A stretch of DNA of 64,000 nucleotides, from positions 1 to 64,000 of the forward strand of contig JABSSW010000007.1 in assembly GCA_018902385.1 (NCBI GenBank). The letters run 5' to 3'. The notes beneath the pieces were generated by a model. That model was not told where the DNA came from. It saw only the letters and a program-made list of their open reading frames with translations, and ran no database searches. How positions within the stretch are numbered: position 1 is the first letter of the stretch; each line of letters opens with the position of its first letter. Both the position numbers and the translations under genes were made by a program. The DNA is from Physcia stellaris. Lineage: Eukaryota; Ascomycota; Lecanoromycetes; Caliciales; Physciaceae. This document shows, in pieces, positions 47,961 through 60,549 of this stretch.

Positions 47961-48122
47961 CTTCTAACTGTCATGGCCAAATTAGCTCAACGTCATAGCC
48001 GGTCAAGGACACCCGACGTCTTCCTTGTCGACGATATTCCTCATGCAAGAATAGGTACTAAAAGGTAGCTTGCTAATCACTAATGTAGGATGTGAAGAGT
48101 TGTATGATGATGCCAGACTGGT

Positions 48123-48167
48123 CTCCCGCAACGCTAACGGAATCACGTTCCGTTAGCGTCGCGGGAG
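48123..48167. repeat. Hairpin, 20-bp arms
   Basis: CTCCCGCAACGCTAACGGAA and TTCCGTTAGCGTCGCGGGAG are inverted repeats with one mismatch around a 5-nt loop (TCACG). It lies in the spacer between the P450 and FAP7. Confidence 0.85.
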
Positions 48168-48228
48168 GCCCGAGATCTTATCACAAACCTAATCTTCTAA
48201 CGGATAATAATCATGATATCGTTCATCG

Positions 48229-48252
48229 CGCTAGTCAGGGGTCTGACTAGCG
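48229..48252. repeat. Perfect hairpin, 10-bp arms
   Basis: CGCTAGTCAG, loop GGGT, CTGACTAGCG. It lies 61 bp after the first hairpin and 122 bp before the FAP7 start codon, possibly in its 5' untranslated region. Confidence 0.85.
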
Positions 48253-48373
48253 GAGAAAAAAAATTACGGAGGTACATGTATAGACATGACCCTTACCTCG
48301 AAGCTGCGAGACTGGGTTGTCGTTGCCTTTACGGAGTAGGTAAAAACCAATAGAGAATGCGCCCATCCAGAAG

Positions 48374-48955
48374 ATGACTCGGGAAAATCCGAACATAATT
48401 GTTACCGGCACACCTGGTGTAGGCAAGACAAGTCACTGCGAATTGCTTAGCCAGACTACTGGTCTGAAGCATCTCTCCATAAACCAATTGGTCAAAGAGC
48501 GCGGCTGTCATGAAGGCTGGGATGAGGAATATAAATGTTGGATAGTCAACGAAGATGAGGTGAGCCATCGGCGCTTGCTTGTTTATGGATCAGCTTCTCA
48601 ACTAATAATGTTTCGTCAGCTCCTCGATTCGATAGAGGACGAGCTCAAAGCGGGGGGCTATATCGTGGACTGGCACGCATGTGATCTATTCCCCAGGAGC
48701 TGGATCGATCTCGTCGTAGTACTACGGACCAATTCCTCGAATCTCTACGATAGACTCCAGACAAGACATTATCCGGAGAAGAAGTTGCAGGAGAACATCG
48801 ACAGTGAGATCATGGAGGTACTACTTGAAGAGGCGAGGAGCTCATACGCCGAGGAGGTTGTCGTAGAGCTGCAGAGCAACCAAATAGAAGACATCGATAC
48901 GAATGTAGAACGGATTGAGGCTTGGGTTAAGAGCTGGAAGACGAACAACACATGA
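48374..48955 (+). CDS. FAP7: Adenylate kinase isoenzyme 6 / Fap7 homologue
   Basis: Two exons (48374-48559, 48620-48955) sum to 522 nt, 173 aa. The P-loop G-T-P-G-V-G-K-T is near the N-terminus, followed by the hCINAP/Fap7 blocks L-S-I-N-Q-L-V-K-E and V-D-W-H-A-C-D-L-F-P. Then come V-V-V-L-R-T-N-S-S-N-L-Y-D-R-L and R-H-Y-P-E-K-K-L-Q-E-N-I-D-S-E-I. This NTPase assists Rps14 assembly and 20S rRNA maturation in the small ribosomal subunit. The single 60-nt intron is in frame and free of stops, so retention would insert 20 residues; homologues lack that segment. The stop lies 42 bp from that of the convergent HAM1. Confidence 0.93.
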   Translation: MTRENPNIIVTGTPGVGKTSHCELLSQTTGLKHLSINQLVKERGCHEGWDEEYKCWIVNEDEVSHRRLLVYGSASQLIMFRQLLDSIEDELKAGGYIVDWHACDLFPRSWIDLVVVLRTNSSNLYDRLQTRHYPEKKLQENIDSEIMEVLLEEARSSYAEEVVVELQSNQIEDIDTNVERIEAWVKSWKTNNT

Positions 48956-48997
48956 CATCGCAGTACGAGTCTTGCGCCTTGGTTGTCATTTCAGCAG

Positions 48998-49774
48998 TCA
49001 CCTTGAGCTCGCTGGAACTGGTCCCGCGAGCCATGTTTTCAACTTCTCCAAAGCGATCGCTCGATGGCTCAGCGTGTTCTTCTTCTGCTTGTCCATCTCT
49101 GCAAAAGTCTCGCCCTCGAACTCAAAGATCGGATCCCAGCCTGAGCATGTCAGTATCGACCCTTCGAAGGCTAGGGGTTACACTTACCAAAATTGGTAGG
49201 GCCTCGAGCAGGAACGATTTTGCCCTGCTGTTGATCAGCACCGCTGCTCTTTTGATTGCTAGTGAAAAACAGAACCTACCGTGATCCTCCCCTCAAAAAT
49301 GATGGGATTATGCTCGGGACCTTCGCAGTAGGCAAATGTGCAGACAGCTTGCGCACTCTTATCCTCATAGGCCATCAGAAGGTTATTGAGACCATCATGA
49401 CCAAGCGCTTGCAAAAACCATTTGCTACCGCATGACGCTCAGCCGCTTCGTCAGAGATTTGTTGGACGAGGATGACCAACATGTACGGGCCCGGTAGTTC
49501 TTTCAAGGCGTTGAAGCAAAGGCAGGTGTCCTCCACAAGAACTGGTCCTTTGATCTGGGCTTTGTCAGACCCTAAATCTCGTATCTAAAGACCAGGCACA
49601 TACAAGCGCTGCTGCACGCCTACATTTGTCGAGCGAAATTTCCTCAATAGTACCTTGTATCTCTGGCAAATCGAGACTTTGACTCTTAAGAGGGACCACA
49701 TCAGACAAGATTGCCTGGACTTCGGCGAGCTTGTTATGGTTGCCAGTAATGAAATTTAGATCTTGGGGCGGCAT
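48998..49774 (-). CDS. HAM1: Inosine/xanthosine triphosphate pyrophosphatase
   Basis: Five exons (49774-49604, 49554-49481, 49424-49280, 49224-49188, 49140-48998) sum to 570 nt, 189 aa, the usual length. Motifs are [12 protein letters not shown] near the N-terminus (substrate loop), V-E-D-T-C-L-C-F-N (metal-binding), [23 protein letters not shown], and K-N-T-L-S-H-R-A. The enzyme removes ITP, XTP and their deoxy forms from the nucleotide pool. Every junction keeps a family motif intact. Confidence 0.94.
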
Positions 49775-50132
49775 GGTGATTACACAGAGCTAGAGATGTA
49801 GGTTGATATAGGTCTTTACCATGAATCTATCTACATAGGGTTGCTTTGATCATACGAGTACGTAACCATATCAAGCCGCTAAGATGACCAGCAACCGTAC
49901 AATAATAATATTGTTGTACCTAGGTACATACCTAGTAGACTAGCTCGTCTAGGCTCCTAGGGTTACTTGTAGGTTTGAGGCGAAGCTAGGGTTAGGGTAA
50001 TGCGATTAATGGTGAGCTTCGTCAAGTTTCCTCGAACGCGAGCCCACCCCATGAAGACGCCTCAATGGCTAGCATGAGACTCCTCAGGCATTGCATCACC
50101 AGCTCCATCCGCCACTGTAGCTCGGTATCAAA
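49775..50132. other. Spacer between HAM1 and seryl-tRNA synthetase
   Basis: About 360 bp upstream of HAM1. It contains the palindromic stretch CCTAGGTACATACCTAG at about 49,918-49,936. No gene. Confidence 0.4.
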
Positions 50133-51887
50133 TCATACCCTCAAATTGCTCATGGCGTTTGTCGTCGTCTCGCCAGGAGGCGGAAGATGCGGTTTGGGGC
50201 CAGGAGCTTTTCCTTTAGCCTTTGCCGAAGTGGTGTCTTTTGGAAGCTCTTTCGTATAGGGAATAAATTCTGGGTTGCCTGGTAGGTATTTTCGAAGTAC
50301 CTCAGGAACTTTGACCCCCTGAAACGGTGATTAGCAGGATTCATTTGGGATCGGCAGGGCTACAAATACGTCTCCTGTTTGATAATTCTCAAGAACGCAG
50401 CACAGTGCGCGCTCGGTTGCACAAAGTGTGGAATTCAATGCGTGAACGTAGGGTTTCTTGCTTCCCGGTAAAGGCTTTGGGCCGTACCGGATGTCCAGCT
50501 CTCTGGACTGATAGTCCGTGCAATTCGAACAGGACACCAGCTCTTTGTATTCTCCCTGGAATGGAAACCAGGCCTCGAGATCGTATTTCTTTGCAGCCGC
50601 ATTGTTGAGAGCCCCTGAAACAATAGCGACAACCTGGTACGGGATACCTAATGACTTGTAGAACTCCTCAGAGATAGCAATCATCTCGTCAAAAGCTTGC
50701 CAAGACTCTTCCGGCTTCGTGAATAGAAATTGCTCGATCTGCCGGCAATCTTTAGCGAAAAAAATTCCGAAATCTACCCTAGGGAGTTCAACCTTTTCAA
50801 ATTGATGCACGCGAAAAATACCCCAGGCATCTTTGCCGTGAGCGCCAGCCTCTTTGCGATAGCACGTACTATAGCCGGCATACCTGTGATAGCATAAGGT
50901 ACTCTCCACTGGCCAACATGGCTTGTACGTACTTAATCGGCAGATCCTGGTCTAGTAGCCATTCACTGTCATGCAAAGCAGACAGCGGCTGCTCTGAGGT
51001 TGCGATGAGATATTTGTCAGTCTCCTCTTCCCCATCATCAGTAACCTTGTAAAGCTCCTCGTCGAATTGCTCGAGCTGAGCAGTCTTCGCCATGTATTTT
51101 CGTAGCATGAATTGAGGAGGTTGATTTGGAGTGTACTGTTTTCCCCAAAGGAATTCAAGCCCATAGTTAATTAAAGCAAGATTTAGGAAGACTCCGTAAC
51201 CCGTCAAACAGTAGCCTCGATGGCCTGCGACTTTGGTTCCCCGCGCTTGATCGTAGCCGTCAATGCGTAGCAAGACCTCATGATGTGAGAGACAATCCAG
51301 TTTCTCAGGGTTGAACCCATCTGGCTCCCAATGTCTGATTACGGGATTGTCATCCTTATAATTTGTCAATGAGAATCATCATCTTCCATACCGTGAACCA
51401 TCTACCTCTGTATTACTGACGGGTACCGAGTCGTGAACATAGTTTCCGATGGTCTTGAGCTTCTTGTCAAGTGCTAGCTGCTTCTGGGTGGCTGAATCCT
51501 CCATTGCTCTTTTCTGTTTTTCTAGTTCCGCCTTCTGTTGCAGCAGTTCGCTCGTATCCGCCTTCGCCTGCGTGAGGCCATTGCAGTCAGCCATTGCCGC
51601 CAACGGCGTTGCTGACCACAGTATCTGACCTTCTTTTTCATTCCTATCTCTTTCTGGGTTGCATTGATTTTCGTATTGATTTGGGAGGCGGCATAATTTG
51701 CTACGAGGGTGTGTCAGCTTTGGTCAAAGTGTGGAAATTTCTCTATGAACGAACTCTTTCTGTGATCTTCGTAGAGGGCTATGACCTCGTCAACCGCTTG
51801 CTCAGGGGCATCTCGTCTTCGTTGGCTTTCAAGGATCGCCTTTGGATCCCCGCCTCTCTCCGTAATAAAATCCACCACGTCAAGCAT
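50133..51887 (-). CDS. SES1: Cytosolic seryl-tRNA synthetase
   Basis: Seven exon pieces read as six exons (51887-51755, 51700-51630, 51567-51406, 51354-50933, 50883-50370, 50318-50133), which sum to 1488 nt, 495 aa. The N-terminal block [14 protein letters not shown] leads into the long coiled-coil tRNA-binding arm (K-A-E-L-E-K-Q-K-R). The class II core follows: motif 1 ([11 protein letters not shown]), motif 2 ([10 protein letters not shown], then [10 protein letters not shown]) and motif 3 ([11 protein letters not shown]). The Lys/Pro-rich C-terminal tail is the usual eukaryotic extension. It charges tRNA-Ser for cytosolic translation. Confidence 0.96.
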
Positions 51888-52543
51888 GTTCAACTAGCTC
51901 CTGCAAAACTTGACCACTGTTGCTGCTTCGACAGAAGGCCGTACAGGGTCCGGTGTCTACCTTTCTCGCCTTGGCGGTTTTCGGGAATTGTAAAAGTTAT
52001 TTGCAAGAGCGTGTACCATACTCATGTTCTAAGGCGTCTTTCAGTAACCCGAGAGGTTTTGTTTTAGCACTCGGACACCAACTTAATGCTTACCCTTAAT
52101 GCCACATAACCGAAGGCCCGACACTCCGCTAGGCCGCGGACCGTGCCTTTACCTTAAGGTACCTTAGTGTGCATCAAGTATAGCTGTACAACTTTATTAC
52201 AAGGTACGGTAAGGTATTAGAGTAATCAATCGCGGGAATAAGCGACAAAGATGACCCAGCATCTACCCGTATAATGATAGGTTGGAAGCAGCGTTATATC
52301 GTGGATTCAACAGCATCGTACATAGTAGCTTTTGCGCGGTAATTCGAGAAGCACGACTTCGGAAATCTATATTACCTAACAGACCAAACTCCGTAGCCTT
52401 GCTCCGCACTGTACATCGACTCGATATCAAAACATGGGCCGCCTTCTAATGACCTTCCTCAGCCTTCCATTAACTCGGTGAATCCTCATCCAGCCATCTG
52501 TTCGTTACCCGGCTCGACCAAAACTAGAGGTACGCCTCTGACA
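51888..52543. other. Spacer upstream of seryl-tRNA synthetase
   Basis: About 655 bp, tail of RHB1 on one side. It includes near-palindromic CCTTAAGGTACCTTA at about 52,152-52,168. No coding feature. Confidence 0.4.
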
Positions 52544-53318
52544 TCACATGACAATGCATTTGCTTCCACCCGTCGGCTCGCTAGGGTTTTGGGATTTCTC
52601 CACTTCTGCAATCATTTGCTCGAAAGCCTTCGAGACATTCTGGTTTAACCTCGCACTGGCTTCAGTGAAGGCGCATTTGAATTCCTCTGCCAACCTGCGA
52701 CCTTGCTCTGCAGGCACCTGCCGCTGCTCCGCCTTCAGGTCACTCTTGTTGCCCACAATGACAAGGGGAACCCAATCTGCACCCTAAAGCTGGCGTCATT
52801 ATCCAAGCGAACGGTAATGCAGATGTCAAGGCGAATCAACATACCAGATGGTTGAGGATTTTGTCACGCAGGATGCGGATCATGTCGAAGGATTGCTTGG
52901 AAGCGACCGAGTAGACGAGCATGTAGCCATGAATGCCTATGAAATGCTTGGAGTTAAGGATGCTGTATTCATCCTAGAGGGATCTTGGTGTTAGGTGGCC
53001 GATCGCTGCAGCAGGCCATTTCGGGACGTTTGGATTGTGGCAGTGGCACCCTGGCCGAAGCGCTTACCTGACCCGCGGTGTCGACTATTTCAGTCGCAAA
53101 GTCTTGACCTTTGTACTTGATTACTTGGCTGAAGGTGTTTTCAATTGTCGGGTAGTAACTCTCCACGAAATGGCCTTCGACGAATTGCACGGTAAGTGAC
53201 GACTTGCCTTTACCGGCCAATCGTCTTAGCTGCACGCATGGGCATCGAGGGGTGGCCACTCACCCACCGACCGGCTGCCCACAATGGCCATCTTTCTCTG
53301 CTTGGGTGGCGCCGGCAT
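52544..53318 (-). CDS. Rheb-family small GTPase
   Basis: Four exons (53318-53264, 53207-53068, 52973-52845, 52783-52544) sum to 564 nt, 187 aa. G1 is G-S-R-S-V-G-K-S-S, with the Arg typical of Rheb at the Ras Gly12 position. The effector loop is Y-Y-P-T-I-E-N-T-F, G3 D-T-A-G-Q, G4 N-K-S-D, and G5 E-A-S-A-R. The C-terminus C-I-V-M is a CaaX farnesylation box. Rheb proteins sit on endomembranes and activate TOR; fungal Rhb1 also affects arginine and lysine uptake. The orthology call is Rheb/Rhb1 from the G1 Arg and effector loop. Confidence 0.95.
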
Positions 53319-53947
53319 AGTGACACCTGGAGGAAAATGATGCAAATGCTCGGATGCTTCTGACGTTTAGGTGCAGCTTCCGGGAGAGGTGAGGGAAGAG
53401 GTTGAACGACAAAGAGGTCAAATTGTTTCGTGAGAGAGCAGAGGAACGTTTACGTAATGCCGGTTGACTTCGAACTAGGGGGGGCAAGGGATTGCGACGT
53501 GTTGAGAAGTCGCGACAAAGCTGTGTCGATGGAAATTGAAGGTACGCGGAAGGATCATGTGTGTTATTATAATTCTGCGCTGCTTGCGGAAGATGGTCGT
53601 CACAATCGAAGGCGTGTTTCAGCAGTGGCACGGAGGAGCGGTGAGGCTTTGCGGCAATATGATAGATCAACTCAAGATCCAACAACAGATCATGACAGGG
53701 TTGTGCGCATAGAACCACATGGCACCGACATGCAATTCTGTCGTCGCTTGCAGCGTCATCATCGGCACAGGCCTTCCTTCGCACAGCATCGAGTCGTCAT
53801 CGAAGCGCCAGCAAAACAGACGAGTAGCCATGGCGACCTCGCGTCGCAATATCTGGGAGAGAGGGCCGGCGAAGATCTCACGACGCAGCTATCGAGCCGC
53901 ATGGGCCCATATTCTAAACCATCCGTGTTCTACTAGGGTACAGTATC
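53319..53947. other. Spacer between Rheb and WAPL
   Basis: About 630 bp, upstream of Rheb and downstream of WAPL. The plus-strand frame 53,430-53,936 has no recognisable motif. A TCTCA-type microrepeat lies at about 53,945-53,965. Confidence 0.4.
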
Positions 53948-56900
53948 TCATCTCATCTCACCTAATATACTTGATTCTTTCCTCTCCAATATATCCACAA
54001 TGCCCTGCAGCCGCGTGGTAAAGCTAGCTCTCAGATCTACCTCTCCTCCATTCGGATAGATCTCCTCCTCGATCTTTCGGTGGTAGTGTAGGAACTCTTC
54101 TACCGCGTTAAGCAGTGGTCGTACTGTGCCCCCGGTCAGCTTGGAGCGCACATGCGTCCAAATTCGGTCGCTGATGCTGAAGTAGCTGATAAGGACAGAC
54201 AGGTATCCGAGAGCAACGTTGGTGCTGGTCCCCTCTTCGGAAAAAGCCTATAGCAGTCAATGAACTGCAATCATCCCTACAGGCGCACCCACACATACCT
54301 CGGCGGTTTTCTTAGAATTAGTCATGAATATTTGCAAGAAGAGGTCCAGGTAAGTCGATCCGTGCAAATGCATGTTTAACGTCGACTCACGAACGGAATC
54401 GCACCACTCTGCGAGGTTGATCAATGATCCTAAGGAGAGGATCAGGCTATCCAGTACTAAAGCATGTGTAGCAGTATCTTCAGATACATCACCGAAATGC
54501 GAGATGACCGTGTTGAACACAGCCTGAAGAACGTCTGATCGTGCAAAGGCTTTGCAGAGCTCAGGATTGTTGTTTGTAAGATTCAGGTACAGACGAAGGG
54601 TCAGTGATCTCAAATTCTCGGGAACTTCGATGAACCGGGTATCGAGTGAAGGCAACAAGTCAAGGATAATTTCGAGTGTGGTTCCGGACCATAGTTCATT
54701 ATCGATCTCGTTCTTTCTCGTGATGGTACACGACTCGAGTATCGAAACTGCAAGCTGAAATTCAGCGGTCGGTTCCTCGCAGAAACTTGACGTCACGATT
54801 GATCGTGGATCTACTAAGGTCCGAGTGATTCGGTTGATGGCATGGTGCGGCAATACATCCTTGACAGATCCTGTTTCCATGGTCTGCCGAATGAGACGTT
54901 CAAGAATTTGCAAGGAAAGAAGTCGGGCTGTAATGGCTCTTGGCTTTTCCGTACTCCACACATGTGAGCTGAGAAGTTTGTCGCGAAAGTCTATCAGCTC
55001 GGAGTGTGCTACTTTAGACATCTTGAGGGTTCGCATTATAGATGCGGAGGTGATATCTTGACACGAGTCTAGAAGTCCAATAAGAAATTGAACCACTGGA
55101 GGGCGACTGATCTCGGACAGAAATCCAGTTGACACTGTTTCTGCCAAGAGTTGTAGAATGGCTGCGGAGATCAGTATACCTTCGACCGCGTCGGTGCAAG
55201 ATTCCGTGCGATCTAACAAGCGGCTTGCAAAGCCTTGGTCGACGAATGTTTGATTAAAGGAAGACTCTTGTAGTCTAATTGTAAGCTCTAAGAGTCTGTG
55301 TCTTTTGAGCGTCAAAGACGTCGAGCTCTGATCGCTGACATCGTCTATCATGGCTTCCATTTCGCTTACAAGGCGCGAATTACCACCAGCTCTGCGTAAT
55401 TCGTAAATACTTCGCAAGGCCGGGCCTTGCTCTTCTTCAGGCGCTTCTATCTTTTCGTGTTGAGATTCGCCAAACTGTAATCTCCTTGCATGATTCTGTG
55501 AAGCTCCGTTTCTCAATGTTCTTTCTGTGCTCGAGTCTTGCAGAATTCGAAGATCGGAAGTAGTAGCTTTATTTAGTTCGTTTTCTGTAAGGTAGGATCT
55601 CTGACGGGCATACGTGGTTTTCGCACCTAATCCTGAAGGAAGTTGAAGGGACTGGCTAGTGCTACGGAATCTCTGTTCCTGAGAACTGATGCCTACCACT
55701 GGTTCTTTTTCATAATGAGAGGTGGGTTGACTCTCGTAATTTGGAACAACATTGACAGAACCGATGTTTGTCTCGTTTTCACTATCAATCTCATCAGAGG
55801 TAGTCGCGGAACCAACACTGACATCTTCGTTACTCGAAGTTGTGTCCTGACGCTGTAGACTATCTACGAGTCTTCTTCTCTGGTTCGCACCGCTTGACTT
55901 AGATGATGTCTTGTGCATGTCACGCATGCGTTGCTCGCCTTGCCATGCTTTATTGTGAGATTCTTGGTACATTGTCTTCAAGGGTGATACAGTTCGGTCG
56001 TTTGCGCAGTCGTTGACGTGACTTGTTGGAAGAAGCATTTCCCAAAGATCACGCTGATGAGGACTAGTGGCCTGACTTGCCAATCTCGAACGTTTGGACG
56101 GTGTCTGTGGGATTGTCGGTGTAGAATTGGTTACTGAATCATGGGTTACGCCAACTCGTAATCCAGAGGATGAAGAAGGAAATGCAGTTTCGACATCTTC
56201 GTGCTTCTGCTCGGATGAGAATGACTTTTTTATAGGTAATCTATTGACTTTGAATGGCGGCCTGCGTTGTTGTACTTTATCTCCAATTTTGACGTCGGCC
56301 GGCTCTTTGGTCGGTCTGAGTGAGGGCGATATTGAATCTGCAGGGCCTGCGATAGCATCTGGCTTCCCCAAGTCTTCCCGGCAGGCAGGCCTTCGTGTTC
56401 TGTGCGAGGTGCCACCATTGAAATTAGGTTGGACAACTTCAGCGGTATTGTGGACCAGGCTCTTAGCAAGAGTACGCTTTGAGGCGGTACTTTTCGGGGT
56501 AGAGACCGAAGGCAAGAGCTGGTCCGGAGGAGACTCTAAGATTTGGCTTTCACTGGCTTCAAAGACATCGCGAGGCCGCGGGAGTCCGTTGTCAACCACT
56601 GCGACGCTTTCCTTTGATTTGACTTCTGAGACGACCTTCCTTCGTTTCCTCCCTGCAGCCACAGGTGCAATGAATTGTGATCTACTTTCTTCACCAGACG
56701 ATGGAAGATCGTAAAGAGCGTTCTTTCTTTCTAAAGAAGAGCCTGCGCCGAGGTTGGAGACTAGAGATGAACTGGACAAGTGTTGCAGAGGGCGTCCAGG
56801 TCCCTCAAACGCATTGATTCTCTGAATTGCAGATGTTGCTCTTGAAGCGTATTTCTTAGGATCCGGAAAACTCACACTGGTGATGCCTCGGACTTCGTCT

Positions 56901-57013
56901 GCAAAGGCAGTCTGTGAGAAAGAGTCAACCGCGGCCGGGCTAAGATTCGCGATCGGGTTGCGGGAAGTCTTGCCATACGTGACAGGTCTTCGACGATGAT
57001 TGACGGTCGCCAT
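53948..57013 (-). CDS. WAPL-family cohesin release factor
   Basis: Two exons (57013-54299, 54247-53948) sum to 3015 nt, 1004 aa. The first about 500 residues are low-complexity, Ser/Thr-rich and probably disordered. The conserved WAPL helical-repeat domain begins near S-I-Y-E-L-R-R-A-G-G-N-S-R (about residue 525) and includes R-L-L-E-L-T-I-R-L and L-R-L-Y-L-N-L-T-N-N-N-P. WAPL opens the cohesin ring outside mitosis and influences heterochromatin. The last intron (52 nt) separates the final 99 residues. The long plus-strand frame at 56,094-56,714 is its antisense shadow. Confidence 0.9.
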
Positions 57014-57824
57014 GCAAGCTGCGATTAGCTCATCTGAACAAACTCGTCAACGTTAAGGGATTGGTGTGCTCAGTAAGCTTGTCACAGAGTGGGGCGAATA
57101 TGCTTCGTGGTTGGAAGTGACCTTCTCAGGGACCTCATAATAAAACAGAAAGAAGATATAGCAATCGTCAGAAGAATCTAGTAAAGTCAACACAAACAAG
57201 GTAGACTATTCAAGGGTGTGTACGAATTTAGAGTTTGCGAAACGTTCAGAGGGTGATCTTGGACAGAATCAGAACATTAGACGATCTAAGACCCTTAATG
57301 CTAAGGTACTTTAGATGAATAAACAAAGCGAGGTGAGTAGCTTTCCACGGGACTGGTAGAGAGTAAGACTCAAGCTGTTGGACTCGATCCCACTACTACT
57401 GTGAGGTTTCCGTGGTCTTGTTAGACTTGGTATTCTTAGACTCGGTAATATTCATTAGACCCGGTATTATTGTCGTTCTCCCTCGATTTTATTTGTACTA
57501 TCTACGTACCTCATCTCAATGCAACTGGAAGGCACCTAACACATGACAGTAAAGTCTTTTATTGCAGTCTTCTAAGTGTTTTCCCGACATTACCATTTAA
57601 GCAGTCATCTTTATCTGGAGTTTGCAGTTACGTGGTATCGTGATGTGCTCGCATCTGGGTTATTAATACCCAATACCTGTCTGTTGTATGTTAGCCGCAT
57701 CAAAAACTCGAATTTGCTAAGGTATAGGCCAGTTGAGCACACGACCCGGTATATGTATCTGCCAGAAATTTTCAGATCACTAGCTCGAAGCCCTTTACAG
57801 TATCTGTGAGATTTTGCCGTCAAG
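57014..57824. promoter_or_regulatory. Divergent spacer between WAPL and FUR1
   Basis: About 810 bp holding both promoters. It contains a dispersed repeat similar to 33,855-33,893 at 57,328-57,368, followed by TTAGACTYGGTATT-like phrases at about 57,415-57,470. No gene. Confidence 0.45.
57328..57368 (+). repeat. Dispersed repeat, copy 2
   Basis: Partner of 33,855-33,893. Both are followed within a few hundred bp by short GTATTGTT/GTTGGACT-type phrases, so the two loci may carry the same degenerate element. Confidence 0.5.
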
Positions 57825-58745
<921 letters not shown>

Positions 58746-58995
58746 GCGATGCACGTCTGCTTTGTGGAGCGTGCTTATACTTCTTACTGCTGGATCCGGA
58801 CGGAAACAGTGGCAAGTTGATGTGACGGACGATACGTAGTAGCTTTAAGATTAGCCGAATTTCCTTTCAAGATATGCTGCAGATCACCAGTCGACGATCC
58901 TTTTAACATCGATAGTTCGGTAGGGCTCTCATATGAATTCGATCCTCTGAGCTTCCACATATCAGAGAATTCAATATCATTGCCCTCAAACTCGA

Positions 58996-59730
58996 TCATA
59001 TGTCATGGCCATCCTCATCTGCAACCGTGTTTCCTTCAGCGGCAGCAACGACATGCTTGTCATACGGCATCTCAGAATTCCTCCTCCCACCAGCTCCTCC
59101 GGCCACTTCTGCATACGAGTCTAGTCCTTCGTCAACCTCATCTCCATTCTCTTTAGCAACTTGATCGCAAGCATCTACCCTGAGCGGTTGTGGGGTCAGT
59201 TTAAACCTTTCAATGGGTTTCTTTTATAGACATGACAGGACTTGCGGCCACACTGCTCCAGCAGCACGATGCAGATCTTGGGAGAGTTGGGAGAAATTCG
59301 ATGCTTCCTTACCAATCAGCGTAGACATCAACCGCGCCAGATAGATCTATAGATTCCGTCAGAGCTCCTGCTCGTCACTTGGACGATCAATCATCGGCTG
59401 AATATCCGACTTACAGTTGATTCCACTTTGAAAATGCTGACCGCAGACTTTACATGACAGCTCGCCGATTCCGCCTTTCTTGTCTAGCTTTACTTGGACT
59501 GACTTGTCGTGGTTACAGAACAAACAAGGGAAGGACGTAGGTAGAGGCTCGCTCTTTAAAGCTTGTATCAGTACGTAAGGGCCAAAGACAAGCGAGAAAA
59601 AAAACCAACTTTCTTCGGTCCCTGAGGCTTGCGTGAAGACTTCTTGCGTTTACCCTGAAGGTAAATAGTCAGTTGTCGCATTCAGATCCAAGCAGCTAGC
59701 GATCAAATAGAAATTTAAGCAACCTACCAT
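58996..59730 (-). CDS. ELF1: Transcription elongation factor ELF1 (ELOF1)
   Basis: Five exons (59730-59728, 59654-59610, 59553-59415, 59346-59313, 59179-58996) sum to 405 nt, 134 aa. It begins M-G-K-R-K-K-S-S-R-K-P, then the four-Cys zinc site C-L-F-C ... C-K-V-C-G (spacing as in ELOF1), Y-L-S-G-A-V-D-V-Y-A-D-W-V-D-A-C and an acidic/Gly-rich fungal tail. It binds elongating RNA polymerase II and assists transcription through nucleosomes and transcription-coupled repair. The start codon stands alone as a 3-nt coding exon (ATG directly followed by GTAGGT). Confidence 0.93.
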
Positions 59731-60549
59731 TATTGACGTTGCCAAGTGTTCCCGGATGGGAGATCACCAGATAACCTCCAGTTCTGCAGTGGATGAGTCC
59801 AGTAATATGAAGAATACAGCACGATGCTTATTTTCTGGCTCTTGAAGAAGTTGACCTGGTAGGAGCACTCTTCTTTAACCGCCGTTGAGACGACGCCCGG
59901 GCCGTTTGCGGCTCATGCGGCGGCTCTTTGCCGATCAAACGTGTACTAGTAATTACATGTATAGGTATTAGTACTCGTTGGCCCCTTTGTACGAGTAGAG
60001 TAGGGTAGTGCTTTTTCCCTAAAAGCGCTTGCCAAGCCATACCCTAACCCTGAAGGAAAATCTCTCTCTTAAAAATGATTCTTGACCTTATGATCGTCCG
60101 GATTTCGAATGCGTTATAGACGAGAAGACATCCAATAATTAGTAAAGATTTCTTGCGATTTTTTCAATGGTTGGTGTTTCATGGTCGAGATCTAAGGGTT
60201 AGGGATCTCTTGGCAAGCGCTTGTAGGGGAAAAGCATTCGGCTTGGGGATACGTACAGCGATCACGATCGTATTCGCTGCTTTGCTTTATTCGCCCCTCG
60301 TCAAATCGTTATTCTTCCAAAAGTAGTGCGATGATTCATAGCGATGTCTCCCAGCACCTATGGTGATAGTGGGAATGAGAAGTGACCTGTTCGCGCCTTT
60401 TGAAGGTCGAGTGTACCGTGTACGAGTAAAAGGCTTCCATCTCTCCTGCTCCAAAGGTCTTGACGTCTCCATGGTCAAAGACAATCTCTGTTACCGCCGC
60501 TCAGACATACAATTGTAGAGAAATACCATCTCTTAGACTCGGTTACTCA
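59731..60549. promoter_or_regulatory. Divergent spacer between ELF1 and URC1
   Basis: About 820 bp separate the two starts. No distinct gene or motif was supported. An alternative upstream in-frame ATG for URC1 occurs at 60,460. Confidence 0.4.

Noticed and set aside
53430-53936. Plus-strand 168-aa open frame upstream of Rheb
   Set aside because: It lies in the spacer and probable Rheb 5' leader antisense, with low-complexity translation and no family match.
56094-56714. Plus-strand 206-aa open frame
   Set aside because: It is the antisense of the disordered WAPL N-terminus, with no motif of its own.
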